Source of the DNA: a bacterium
GTDB lineage: Bacteria; Krumholzibacteriota; Krumholzibacteria; LZORAL124-64-63
Reading direction: 5' to 3'
DNA: 7,847 nucleotides
Assembly: GCA_021767885.1 (NCBI GenBank)
Contig: JAASSM010000057.1
Location: 1-7,847 of the forward strand
In this document: piece after piece, positions 1-6,209 of the stretch
Layout: the number at the start of each line of letters is the position of its first letter
Numbering within the stretch: position 1 is the first letter of the stretch
Program-made: the position numbers and the translations under genes
The notes under the pieces: model-generated
Database searches by the model: none
Told to the model about the DNA's origin: nothing
Seen by the model: only the letters and a program-made list of their open reading frames with translations

Positions 1-155
1 CCGCCGTGGGGCGTTCCAGGCCAGCCGGCGGGTACGGGGCGATCGCTGGCCGGCGCCGGTCCGGGCAGGACCAGGGTCAGCAGGACCAGCAGGCTGCAGA
101 CGGTGGGCAGACCGGCGCGCAGGAGATCCGCGGCGCGGAGGTGGGGTCGGGGCAT
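1..155 (-). CDS. N-terminus of an exported protein of unknown function (cut by the window edge)
   Basis: Reading the minus strand from the ATG at 155-153 gives 51 codons without a stop before the window ends. The start has a good Shine-Dalgarno (AGGAG, 8 nt before the ATG). The N-terminus looks like a Sec signal peptide: positive residues early (R3, R7, R13), a hydrophobic core at about residues 15-31 (VCSLLVLLTLVLP), then an APA|S cleavage site after residue 36. C20 is followed by more hydrophobic core, so it is not a lipobox cysteine. The mature part begins with a Pro/Gly-rich stretch and no domain can be named. It follows cysE on the same strand after a 90-bp gap and may be cotranscribed, but nothing ties it to cysteine synthesis. 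Function unknown; that it is a real gene rests on the signal peptide plus the ribosome binding site. Confidence 0.7.
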   Translation of the reverse strand, partial: MPRPHLRAADLLRAGLPTVCSLLVLLTLVLPGPAPASDRPVPAGWPGTPHG

Positions 156-194
156 GGAGGCAGCTCCTCGGAGGTCGAACGCTCGGGCCAGGCG

Positions 195-214
195 CCGGCG
201 CTCCCCCGCGCCGG
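195..214 (-). terminator. GC-rich hairpin downstream of cysE, possible terminator or processing site
   Basis: A perfect 7-bp inverted repeat (CCGGCGC / GCGCCGG) with a 6-nt loop lies between the cysE stop and the start of the next minus-strand gene. No T-run follows in the sense direction, so it is not a typical intrinsic terminator; it may attenuate, stabilise the mRNA end, or be a chance product of the GC-rich sequence. Confidence 0.25.
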
Positions 215-245
215 GCTCGGTGGGTAAGGATAGCATGCCGCCCGC

Positions 246-1271
246 TCAGGGCGCCACCGAGACCACCTGGCGGCCGCCGGCGATGCGCGTCCCGGGCGCC
301 ACCGGGGCCGTGATCCAGGCGCCGCCACCGATCACCGCGCCACGGCCGATCACCGTCTCGCCGCCCAGGATGGTGGCCCCGGCGTAGATGGTGACGTCGT
401 CCTCCACGGTGGGGTGGCGCCGACCACCCTTGACCAGGCTGCCGTCGGGATTGCGGGGAAAGCTGAGGGCGCCGAGCGTGACGCCCTGGTACAGCTTGAC
501 GCGGTCGCCGATCACCGTGGTCTCGCCGATCACCGTGCCGGTGCCGTGGTCGATGAAGAAGCTCTCCCCGATCCGCGCCCCCGGATGGATGTCCACGCCG
601 GTGCGGTGATGGGCCCACTCGCTCATGATCCGCGGGACCAGCGGCACGCCCATGCCATGCAGGGGATGGGCGAGGCGGTGGACGGCGGTGGCCAGCACGC
701 CCGGATAGCAGATGATGATCTCGTCATGGCTCTGGGCCGCCGGATCGCCGGCATAGGCGGCCTGGACGTCGGTGCGCAGGACGGCGCGGACGGCGGGCAG
801 GCAGTCGAGGTAATCCAGGGCCAGGCGATGGGCCAGGCGGGGGATCTCGCGGGCGGGCAGGCCGGCGGACGCGTCGTCGGGAGCAGAGGTCCCGTCCCCG
901 CCGGCCGTCGCTGCCAGTTCGGTGGCCGGGCCGCCCGGCGAGTCGGCCGGCGGGTCGGCCCACAGGGCGGCGCAGCTGCAGCCGTGGCGCTGGCTGAAGC
1001 GCAGGGTCTGCTCCAGGACGGCGGTCAGCTCGGCGTGCAGGCGGTCCAGATGCGAGGCCGCGAAGAGACGCAGGTCCGCGTCCCGCGGCACGCGCTCGCC
1101 GTGGTAGCCGGGGAAGACCACCGTCAGCAGGCGGTCGAGGATCCGGACGATGTCCGCCTGCGAGGGCAGGTCCTTCTCCCCGATGCGATTGATCACGCCA
1201 TCGCGGCGGTAGGTGCCCGCCACGCGGCCGGCGAGATCCCAGAGGCGGCGGCTGCGTTCGCTCTCGGTCAT
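246..1271 (-). CDS. cysE: Serine O-acetyltransferase, EpsC-type (CysE)
   Basis: Transfers acetyl from acetyl-CoA to L-serine to make O-acetylserine, the carbon acceptor for sulfide in cysteine synthesis; cytoplasmic. The 341-residue product has a helical N-terminal domain (about 1-220, with FPGYHG near 53-58) and a C-terminal left-handed beta-helix of hexapeptide repeats (about 222-330). The catalytic pair seen in CysE is present with the usual 15-residue spacing: Asp227 in DIHP and His242 in IDHGTG, followed by VIGET. The loop FPRNPDGSLVKGGRRHPTVE (271-290) is typical of the long EpsC form. Unlike the approximately 270-residue E. coli enzyme it carries a Pro/Ala/Gly-rich linker at about 105-140. 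The C-terminus ends SVAP rather than with the Ile that docks into CysK in enterobacterial cysteine synthase complexes. The ATG at 1271 has GAGAGG shortly upstream. It lies 61 bp downstream of cysK on the same strand, so the two are probably one operon. Confidence 0.94.
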   Translation of the reverse strand: MTESERSRRLWDLAGRVAGTYRRDGVINRIGEKDLPSQADIVRILDRLLTVVFPGYHGERVPRDADLRLFAASHLDRLHAELTAVLEQTLRFSQRHGCSCAALWADPPADSPGGPATELAATAGGDGTSAPDDASAGLPAREIPRLAHRLALDYLDCLPAVRAVLRTDVQAAYAGDPAAQSHDEIIICYPGVLATAVHRLAHPLHGMGVPLVPRIMSEWAHHRTGVDIHPGARIGESFFIDHGTGTVIGETTVIGDRVKLYQGVTLGALSFPRNPDGSLVKGGRRHPTVEDDVTIYAGATILGGETVIGRGAVIGGGAWITAPVAPGTRIAGGRQVVSVAP

Positions 1272-1332
1272 GGCGCCCTCTCGCGGGGCGACCGCACGGG
1301 ACCGCCCCCTCCGGACGCGACCACCGGCCGCG

Positions 1333-2310
<978 letters not shown>

Positions 2311-2362
2311 GACGCTCTCCCTCGTGGCGGGTCCGCGAGGATCGCCGCGGATCACCGTGGCG

Positions 2363-2402
2363 CCCCCGAATATTCTCGACCGTCGATGTCATGTATCGGG
2401 GG
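2363..2402 (-). promoter_or_regulatory. Nested inverted repeat upstream of cysK, candidate operator or leader hairpin
   Basis: On the cysK sense strand CCCCCGATA (2402-2394) faces TATTCGGGGG (2372-2363): a 9-bp inverted repeat with one extra base, around a 21-nt interior. Inside sits a second dyad, TCGAC-G-GTCGA (2386-2376), with nearly the same centre. A weak promoter could overlap it (-35-like GATACA, 17-nt spacer, -10-like AATATT), so a protein bound here could block transcription. Both the symmetry and the local AT content stand out from the surrounding GC-rich DNA. No known regulator consensus is matched. It could instead act as a hairpin near the 5' end of the cysK mRNA. Confidence 0.4.
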
Positions 2403-2430
2403 AACATAACACCACCGCGCAGAGCGTGCC

Positions 2431-2458
2431 AGCGGCCGGCGCCCCGGCCCGGGCCGCT
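2431..2458 (-). terminator. Weak candidate terminator after the potassium channel gene
   Basis: A perfect 7-bp inverted repeat (AGCGGCC / GGCCGCT) with a 14-nt GC-rich loop lies 25 bp beyond the channel gene stop. The distal arm continues into GGCACG, which can also pair with CGTGCC near the stop codon. No T-tract follows, so intrinsic termination is uncertain. Confidence 0.25.
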
Positions 2459-2483
2459 CGCCAGGGTGGCCACGGGGCACGGA

Positions 2484-3503
2484 TCAGCGGCGGCAGTCCG
2501 CGGCGAAGCGGTCGAGCTGATCACGGCTGCCGAGGATCACCAGCTCGTCCCCGACCTCGAGCACGTGGTCGGGGCCCGGATTGAAGGCCAGCTCGCCACC
2601 CGGCTTCTTGACGCCGATGATGATGATGTTGAAGTCCTGCCGCAGGTTGGTGTCTCGCAGCGCGCGACCCGCCAGGGGCGAGCCCTCGCGCAGGACGATG
2701 TCCTCGAGGCTGAGTTCCATCTCGCCGCTGCGCGAGAGCAGATCGGTGACCTCGTAGACGGCCGGCCGCAGCAGGGCCTGGGCCATGCGGACGCCGCCGA
2801 TGGCATACGGGGAGATCACCTCGTCCGCGCCGGCGGAGCGGATCTTGCGCAGCTCGCGCTGGTCGCTGGCCCGGCTGACGATGAGCAGGCCAGGGTTCTC
2901 GGACGCGCACATCTCGCGGGCCGAGAGCGTGATGTAGAGGTTGTCCACGTCGCGCGACGCCACCGCCACCAGGCCGCGAGCGCGCAGGATGCCGGCCTGC
3001 AGGAGCACCTCGTCCTCGGTGGCGTCGCCCAGGATCACCCGGTAGCCCTTGCGCTCGAGGGCCTCGGACTGGTCCGCGTCCCGATCGATCACCACGAAGG
3101 GCACCTGCTCGGTGAACAGCTCCTCGCAGATGGTCCGGCCCACCCGGCCGTGCCCGCAGACGATGACGTGGCCGCGCAGCTGGTCGATCTCGCGCATCAT
3201 CTTCCTCCTGCCCAGATGGCGCTGCAGGGAGCCCTCGATCACGGCCCGTCCGGCGGCGGTGAGGGTGTAGCCCACCACGGCCAGGCCGCTGACGATCAGC
3301 ACGATGACGAACACGCGCCCGTCGGCGTGCAGGTCGCGCACCTCGCGGAAGCCCACGGTGCTGACGGTGATCACGGTCATGTAGACGGCGTCGATGAGCG
3401 AGTGATCCTCGATCACCATGAAGCCCACGGTTCCGAACACCACGACCACGGCCAGCAGCGACAGCCCGCGGCGTACGTTCTCCAGACCGACATCGTGCCC
3501 CAT
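2484..3503 (-). CDS. Two-TM potassium channel with RCK (TrkA-N/TrkA-C) regulatory domains
   Basis: Predicted inner-membrane ion channel of the MthK type: two membrane helices around a pore loop, followed by a cytoplasmic RCK ligand-gating module. In the 339-residue product: TM1 about 12-31; pore helix and filter about 38-55; TM2 about 63-84; TrkA-N Rossmann domain from about 111 with HVIVCGHGRVG (GxGxxG type, 112-122) and an acidic end to beta-2 (VVIDRD, 137-142) that suggests NAD(H) or similar nucleotide binding; TrkA-C domain about 258-339. The selectivity filter reads TVGFREV (49-55), so the second Gly of TVGYG is Arg53; this could alter selectivity or conductance. The frame is open to an ATG at 3521, but the ATG at 3503 has an ideal GGAGGT 4 nt upstream while the earlier one has none, so 3503 was chosen. 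Transcribed away from the DUF1573 operon; no functional link to the cysteine genes is evident. Confidence 0.9.
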   Translation of the reverse strand: MGHDVGLENVRRGLSLLAVVVVFGTVGFMVIEDHSLIDAVYMTVITVSTVGFREVRDLHADGRVFVIVLIVSGLAVVGYTLTAAGRAVIEGSLQRHLGRRKMMREIDQLRGHVIVCGHGRVGRTICEELFTEQVPFVVIDRDADQSEALERKGYRVILGDATEDEVLLQAGILRARGLVAVASRDVDNLYITLSAREMCASENPGLLIVSRASDQRELRKIRSAGADEVISPYAIGGVRMAQALLRPAVYEVTDLLSRSGEMELSLEDIVLREGSPLAGRALRDTNLRQDFNIIIIGVKKPGGELAFNPGPDHVLEVGDELVILGSRDQLDRFAADCRR

Positions 3504-3541
3504 CACCACCTCCGACGGCATGCCGCAGCCACGTTAAGGCC

Positions 3542-3570
3542 TTGCCGGAACCACGGGAAGCGGCAATTTT
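3542..3570 (+). promoter_or_regulatory. Possible weak promoter for the DUF1573 operon
   Basis: TTGCCG (3542-3547) and AATTTT (3565-3570) are spaced by 17 bp in the divergent intergenic region, in the only clearly AT-rich patch. Matches to the sigma70 hexamers are partial (4/6 and 3/6). The candidate -10 lies between the two copies of the direct repeat at 3554-3583. Confidence 0.25.
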
Positions 3571-3583
3571 GTCGGGAAGCGGC
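3554..3583. repeat. 11-bp direct repeat in the divergent intergenic region
   Basis: CGGGAAGCGGC occurs at 3554-3564 and again at 3573-3583, exactly 19 bp start to start, flanking an AT-rich CAATTTTGT-like core. A partial third copy (CGGGAA) starts at 3598. Sitting between divergent genes, the pair may be binding sites for a regulator of either operon. No regulator is recognised. Confidence 0.45.
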
Positions 3584-3671
3584 CGCGATCCCGCCCGCGG
3601 GAACTTCTGTCCTGCCCCGTTGTTCCGGGAGGGTTCGGCCGCCGAGGACGTCCGCACCGAGGAAGGTAGCC

Positions 3672-4697
3672 ATGGCCCCCGTGATCACGCCCCCCGCTCC
3701 GCCGCGACCCCTGCTGTCCGCGCTCTGCCTCCTGCTGCTGAGCGTGGCCGCCTCGGCCCAGCCGCGCATCGAGCTGGACCCGCCGAGCCTCGACTTCGGC
3801 GTGCTGCAGCAGCACGAGACCCGCGACGTGACGGTGATGATCCGCAATGCGGGCGACCAGCCCCTGGAGATCCGGGACATCGAGAGCACCTGCGGCTGCA
3901 CCGTGCCGGAGCTCGCGGTCCGGACCGTCGCCCCCGGGGAGCAGGTCCCCATGGAGGTCCACTTCAACAGCAAGACCTTCCAGGGCAAGCAGATCAAGTA
4001 CATCCACGTCTACAGCAACGACCCGCGCCGCAGCTCGGTGGAATACCTGGTCACCGCCGACATCAAGGTCCCGCTGATGATGAACCCGGGCAAGGCGATG
4101 ATCAGCTTCCCCACGCTGAAGGTGGGCGAATCGCGGACGGTCACCTACACCTTCTCCTCCGAGCAGGTCGAGCAGCTGGAGATGGCCGTGCGGAACAAGC
4201 CCGGGTGGCTGCAGGTGGACATGCGGCAGGGCCGCGATGCGCAGGAGCTGCTGGTGGATTTCTCCCTCGCGGAGAACGCCCCGGCCGGCCGGCATCGCGA
4301 GCCGGTCAAGCTGGCGAGCAACGTTCCCGCCACGCCCACGGTCAATCTCCAGGTGGACGTGCGGCTGGTCAACGACCTGATCCTCGGCATGGAGCAGGTG
4401 AACCTGCGGATCGTCCGGCCTGGCCAGGCCCTGCAGACCCGGGTGCGGGTGGCGCCCTACCAGGCGGAGACCGAGTTCAAGCTCACCCGGGCCGAGGTGG
4501 ACATCCCCGGGTTGAATGCCCGGGTGGAGAACGGGCCCAGCGAGAGCTTCGCCGTGCTGGTGGGTGAAGCCCTGACCAGCGACCACCCGCTGGTCCAGGA
4601 GAACCAGGGGCGGATCCAGGGTACCCTGCGCATCTACACCGACCTGAGCAGCACGCCGCAGCTCGAGGTGCCCGTCCGGTATCTCCTGCGGATCTGA
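3672..4697 (+). CDS. Exported DUF1573-family protein
   Basis: A 341-residue protein with a Sec signal peptide: hydrophobic core about 14-26, cleavage likely after ASA at 27-29. The mature N-terminus matches DUF1573, an Ig-like beta-sandwich domain: DPPSLDFGVLQQHE (36-49), then STCGCTVPE (72-80) with the family's Cys-Gly-Cys pair (Cys74, Cys76), an APGE turn (87-90), and YIHVYSNDP (110-118). Two further beta-rich stretches follow (about 138-235 and 238-341) with similar beginnings (MISFPTLKVGESRTV; VNLRIVRPGQAL), suggesting three Ig-like modules. The biochemical role of DUF1573 is not established; the Cys pair and the MauE and rhodanese neighbours suggest an extracytoplasmic redox or metal/sulfur role (inference). 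The ATG at 3672 is preceded by GAGGAAGG and starts the signal peptide; the frame is open far upstream, but that part is antisense to the channel gene. First gene of a three-gene operon. Confidence 0.88.
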   Translation: MAPVITPPAPPRPLLSALCLLLLSVAASAQPRIELDPPSLDFGVLQQHETRDVTVMIRNAGDQPLEIRDIESTCGCTVPELAVRTVAPGEQVPMEVHFNSKTFQGKQIKYIHVYSNDPRRSSVEYLVTADIKVPLMMNPGKAMISFPTLKVGESRTVTYTFSSEQVEQLEMAVRNKPGWLQVDMRQGRDAQELLVDFSLAENAPAGRHREPVKLASNVPATPTVNLQVDVRLVNDLILGMEQVNLRIVRPGQALQTRVRVAPYQAETEFKLTRAEVDIPGLNARVENGPSESFAVLVGEALTSDHPLVQENQGRIQGTLRIYTDLSSTPQLEVPVRYLLRI

Positions 4698-4712
4698 CCC
4701 TGGAGCGACTCC

Positions 4713-5213
4713 ATGCTGCGTACCCTGCGCTTCCGCGATCCCGCCGGCGCCGTGCGCCAGACCCTGCTGCTGCTGGGTCTGAGCCTGGCGCTGGCGGTGG
4801 GCCTGTGGCTGGTGCGGCCGGACCGGCTGCCCCTGCAGGCGGATCCGGCGATCTACGCCCTCGACCTGCCGGTGCCGCTGATCTCGGTCGCCGACGCCCG
4901 GGCCGCCTACGATGACGGCAGCCGCTTCTTCGTGGACACACGGCCAGGCGACCCGTCCGGTCGGGCCACCATCCCGGGCAGCTTCGTCATCCGCGAACAG
5001 CACCTGCTCGCCGACCTCGAGGCCATCGGCGATTTCCTCTTCCCCGAGGATCCGCTCATCCTCTACGGCGCCGATCATCCCCTGCCGGTGGCCGCGGTGG
5101 CGGCACGCCTGCAGACCCGCGGCTTCGAGGACCTGGTGATCCTGCAGGGCGGGCTGGAGGCCTGGCAGCGGGCCGGCGGCGAGGTCGCTGGCGGGGAGGT
5201 GGGCGATGAGTGA
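4713..5213 (+). CDS. Membrane-anchored rhodanese-like protein lacking the catalytic cysteine
   Basis: A 166-residue protein with one N-terminal membrane segment (about 16-34, after an Arg-containing start) and a rhodanese-fold domain outside the membrane (about 53-157). Recognisable parts are VPLISVADARAAYDDG (54-69), FVDTRP (73-78) corresponding to the conserved (I/V)DxR motif, a degenerate RATIPGS segment (84-90) where many rhodaneses have GHIPGA, ILYG (116-119), and the C-terminal signature GFEDLVILQGGLEAW (137-151). In active rhodaneses the strand reads (I/V)(V/L)YC and the Cys carries the persulfide; here position 119 is Gly (codon GGC), and no Cys exists anywhere in the protein. It therefore cannot act as a cysteine-based sulfurtransferase and is more likely a binding or scaffold domain. 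The gene begins 15 bp after the DUF1573 gene with GGAG 7 nt before the ATG, and overlaps the next gene by 8 bp. Confidence 0.85.
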   Translation: MLRTLRFRDPAGAVRQTLLLLGLSLALAVGLWLVRPDRLPLQADPAIYALDLPVPLISVADARAAYDDGSRFFVDTRPGDPSGRATIPGSFVIREQHLLADLEAIGDFLFPEDPLILYGADHPLPVAAVAARLQTRGFEDLVILQGGLEAWQRAGGEVAGGEVGDE

Positions 5214-5721
5214 CCATGACCTGACCCTCGGTGGCGACCGGACTGCCGCGAGCCCGCTCATCAGCGACGTGCTGGGGTTGCTCTCGCGCTGGGCGGTGGG
5301 CGCCATCTTCATCTATGCCAGCCTGGACAAGCTGGCTCACCCCGACGCCTTCGCCCAGGCCATCGCCAACTACCGGCTGGTCCCCATGGCGCTGCTGCAT
5401 CCCTTCGCCTGGTTCCTGCCGGTCCTCGAGGTGGTGGCCGGCGCGGCCCTGATCCTGGGCTGGCAGCGGCGCGGCGCCGCCGTGCTGACCGCCGGCATGA
5501 CCGTCATGTTCATCGTGGCCATCGCCCTCGCCCTGGCGCGCGGCCTGGACATCTCCTGCGGGTGCTTCGACACGGCCGACGGCCACGGCGTGGGGCTGGA
5601 TCTGCTGATCCGCGACGTGTTCCTCCTCGCCGGCGCGCTGCTGCCCCTGCTGATCCCGAGCGATCGCTGGTCGGTGGACCACTGGTGCGCGCGCTGGCGT
5701 GCCCGCCGAAAAGGAACATGA
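5206..5721 (+). CDS. MauE/DoxX-family redox-associated membrane protein
   Basis: A 171-residue integral membrane protein with four predicted helices (about 21-41, 63-85, 91-111, 134-151) in the DoxX/MauE arrangement. The segment LSRWAVGAIFIYASLDKLAHPDAF (26-49) is the typical first helix and loop, followed by NYRLVP (55-60). A Cys-Gly-Cys motif, DISCGCFD (115-122; Cys118, Cys120), precedes helix 4, as in MauE relatives. MauE of methylamine dehydrogenase clusters works with the thioredoxin-like MauD in maturing a disulfide-rich subunit; this gene has no mau structural genes nearby, so only a general role in envelope thiol/disulfide chemistry is inferred. Its ATG lies inside the end of the rhodanese gene (8-bp overlap) behind an excellent GGAGGT, indicating translational coupling. 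A His/Arg-rich basic tail (about 153-171) ends the protein. Last gene of the operon. Confidence 0.85.
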   Translation: MSDHDLTLGGDRTAASPLISDVLGLLSRWAVGAIFIYASLDKLAHPDAFAQAIANYRLVPMALLHPFAWFLPVLEVVAGAALILGWQRRGAAVLTAGMTVMFIVAIALALARGLDISCGCFDTADGHGVGLDLLIRDVFLLAGALLPLLIPSDRWSVDHWCARWRARRKGT

Positions 5722-5740
5722 TGATCGGATTCCCTTTTGG
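5709..5740 (+). terminator. Weak candidate terminator at the end of the DUF1573 operon
   Basis: AAAAGGAA (5709-5716) can pair with TTCCCTTTT (5730-5738) with a one-base bulge around a 13-nt loop that includes the stop codon of the MauE-like gene. The stem is AU-rich and only TTTT within the arm follows, so termination would be weak. Confidence 0.2.
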
Positions 5741-5776
5741 TCCTGCCTAAATGTTTGCCGACCGGCCCGCCCGGGT

Positions 5777-5805
5777 TTGACTTGCCCGGCCCGGTCCGCG
5801 ATATT
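5777..5805 (+). promoter_or_regulatory. Sigma70-type promoter of the ferredoxin gene
   Basis: A -35 box TTGACT (5777-5782; 5/6 matches) and a -10 box GATATT (5800-5805; 4/6 matches) are separated by the ideal 17 bp, with an AT-rich stretch (CCTAAATGTTT) upstream. Transcription should start near 5812, giving a leader of about 50 nt. This is the most convincing promoter in the window and fits a highly expressed housekeeping ferredoxin. Confidence 0.65.
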
Positions 5806-5813
5806 TCGCCTCG

Positions 5814-5836
5814 TGACGCCGTCAAGGAGACGGTCA
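5814..5836 (+). promoter_or_regulatory. 5'-UTR hairpin of the ferredoxin mRNA
   Basis: CCGTC-AAGGA-GACGG (5819-5833) forms a perfect 5-bp stem, extended by TGA/TCA (5814-5816 and 5834-5836) past a 2-nt bulge. It would lie within a few nucleotides of the predicted transcript 5' end, where such hairpins can protect mRNA from decay. The AAGGA in the loop is too far from the start codon to be the ribosome binding site. Confidence 0.35.
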
Positions 5837-5861
5837 TCTGGATTCGTTGAGGAGGAAGCTC

Positions 5862-6035
5862 ATGCCCGCGATCGTCGATCCCGCCAAGTGCACTGGCTGC
5901 GAAGAGTGCATCGAGACCTGCCCCACCGAGTGCATCAGCATGGTCGACGGCAAGGCCGTGGTCGACCAGGACGAGTGCACCGACTGCGAGGCCTGCGTGG
6001 ACGTCTGCCCCGAGGACGCCATCTCCATGGAGTAA
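5862..6035 (+). CDS. Small 2[4Fe-4S] ferredoxin
   Basis: A 57-residue acidic electron carrier of the bacterial (clostridial-type) 8Fe class. Two complete cluster motifs are visible: Cys10-x2-Cys13-x2-Cys16-x3-Cys20-Pro and Cys39-x2-Cys42-x2-Cys45-x3-Cys49-Pro, the last Cys of each motif going to the other cluster. An additional Cys24 follows the first motif (CPTEC), a position where a free cysteine also occurs near a cluster in Azotobacter FdI. It would serve cytoplasmic low-potential electron transfer; partners are not shown by the neighbours. The frame can be opened at a TTG (5847), but the ATG at 5862 is correct because AGGAGG lies 6 nt upstream and the TTG reading would place that site inside the gene. 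Monocistronic: own promoter upstream and strong terminator downstream. Confidence 0.96.
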   Translation: MPAIVDPAKCTGCEECIETCPTECISMVDGKAVVDQDECTDCEACVDVCPEDAISME

Positions 6036-6058
6036 GGCTCCGCGGCCTGCGCCGTTTC

Positions 6059-6096
6059 GCCCCCGGACCCCTGGGTCCGGGGGCTTTCTCTTTTCT
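6059..6096 (+). terminator. Strong intrinsic terminator after the ferredoxin gene
   Basis: A perfect 12-bp inverted repeat (GCCCCCGGACCC / GGGTCCGGGGGC, 6059-6070 and 6073-6084) is followed at once by a T-rich run TTTCTCTTTTCT. It lies 23 bp after the ferredoxin stop and separates it from the signalling genes. Confidence 0.93.
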
Positions 6097-6209
6097 CCGG
6101 ACGGCGCGCTCCGGGCCGACCTAAGGGAGATCCTCAAGTCGCCGTCCGCCCCGCCGAAGGACACTCACGGAGCCCAGAGCGGACGGACCCGCGACGAGAG
6201 GCTGGAGCC

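Noticed and set aside
2628..2637. Short GAT-type triplet run in the channel gene
   Set aside because: It simply encodes the Ile run of a buried beta strand (NIIIIG) in the TrkA-C domain; not a repeat of note.
2391..3671. In-frame upstream extension of the DUF1573 gene
   Set aside because: This part is antisense to the potassium channel; the signal peptide and ribosome binding site place the start at 3672.
3534..5312. 592-codon open frame on the minus strand opposite the DUF1573 and rhodanese genes
   Set aside because: It is antisense to genes with clear signal peptide, domain motifs and ribosome binding sites; its product is His/Gln/Gly-rich without domains, as expected from the antisense of GC-rich genes.
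5718..5750. Ten-codon mini-ORF (MMIGFPFGPA) overlapping the stop of the MauE-like gene
   Set aside because: The AAGGA before it is only 2 nt from the ATG, too close for normal initiation, and there is no other evidence of translation.
5771..5789. CCGGG / CCCGG inverted repeat around the ferredoxin -35 box
   Set aside because: Only 5 bp in a C/G-rich stretch; not distinguishable from composition.
6122..6148. Sigma28-like promoter before the response regulator (TAAG, 15 bp, GCCGTCCG)
   Set aside because: Spacing fits, but only GCCG of the GCCGATAA -10 element matches and the -35 has one mismatch; in GC-rich DNA this can easily occur by chance.
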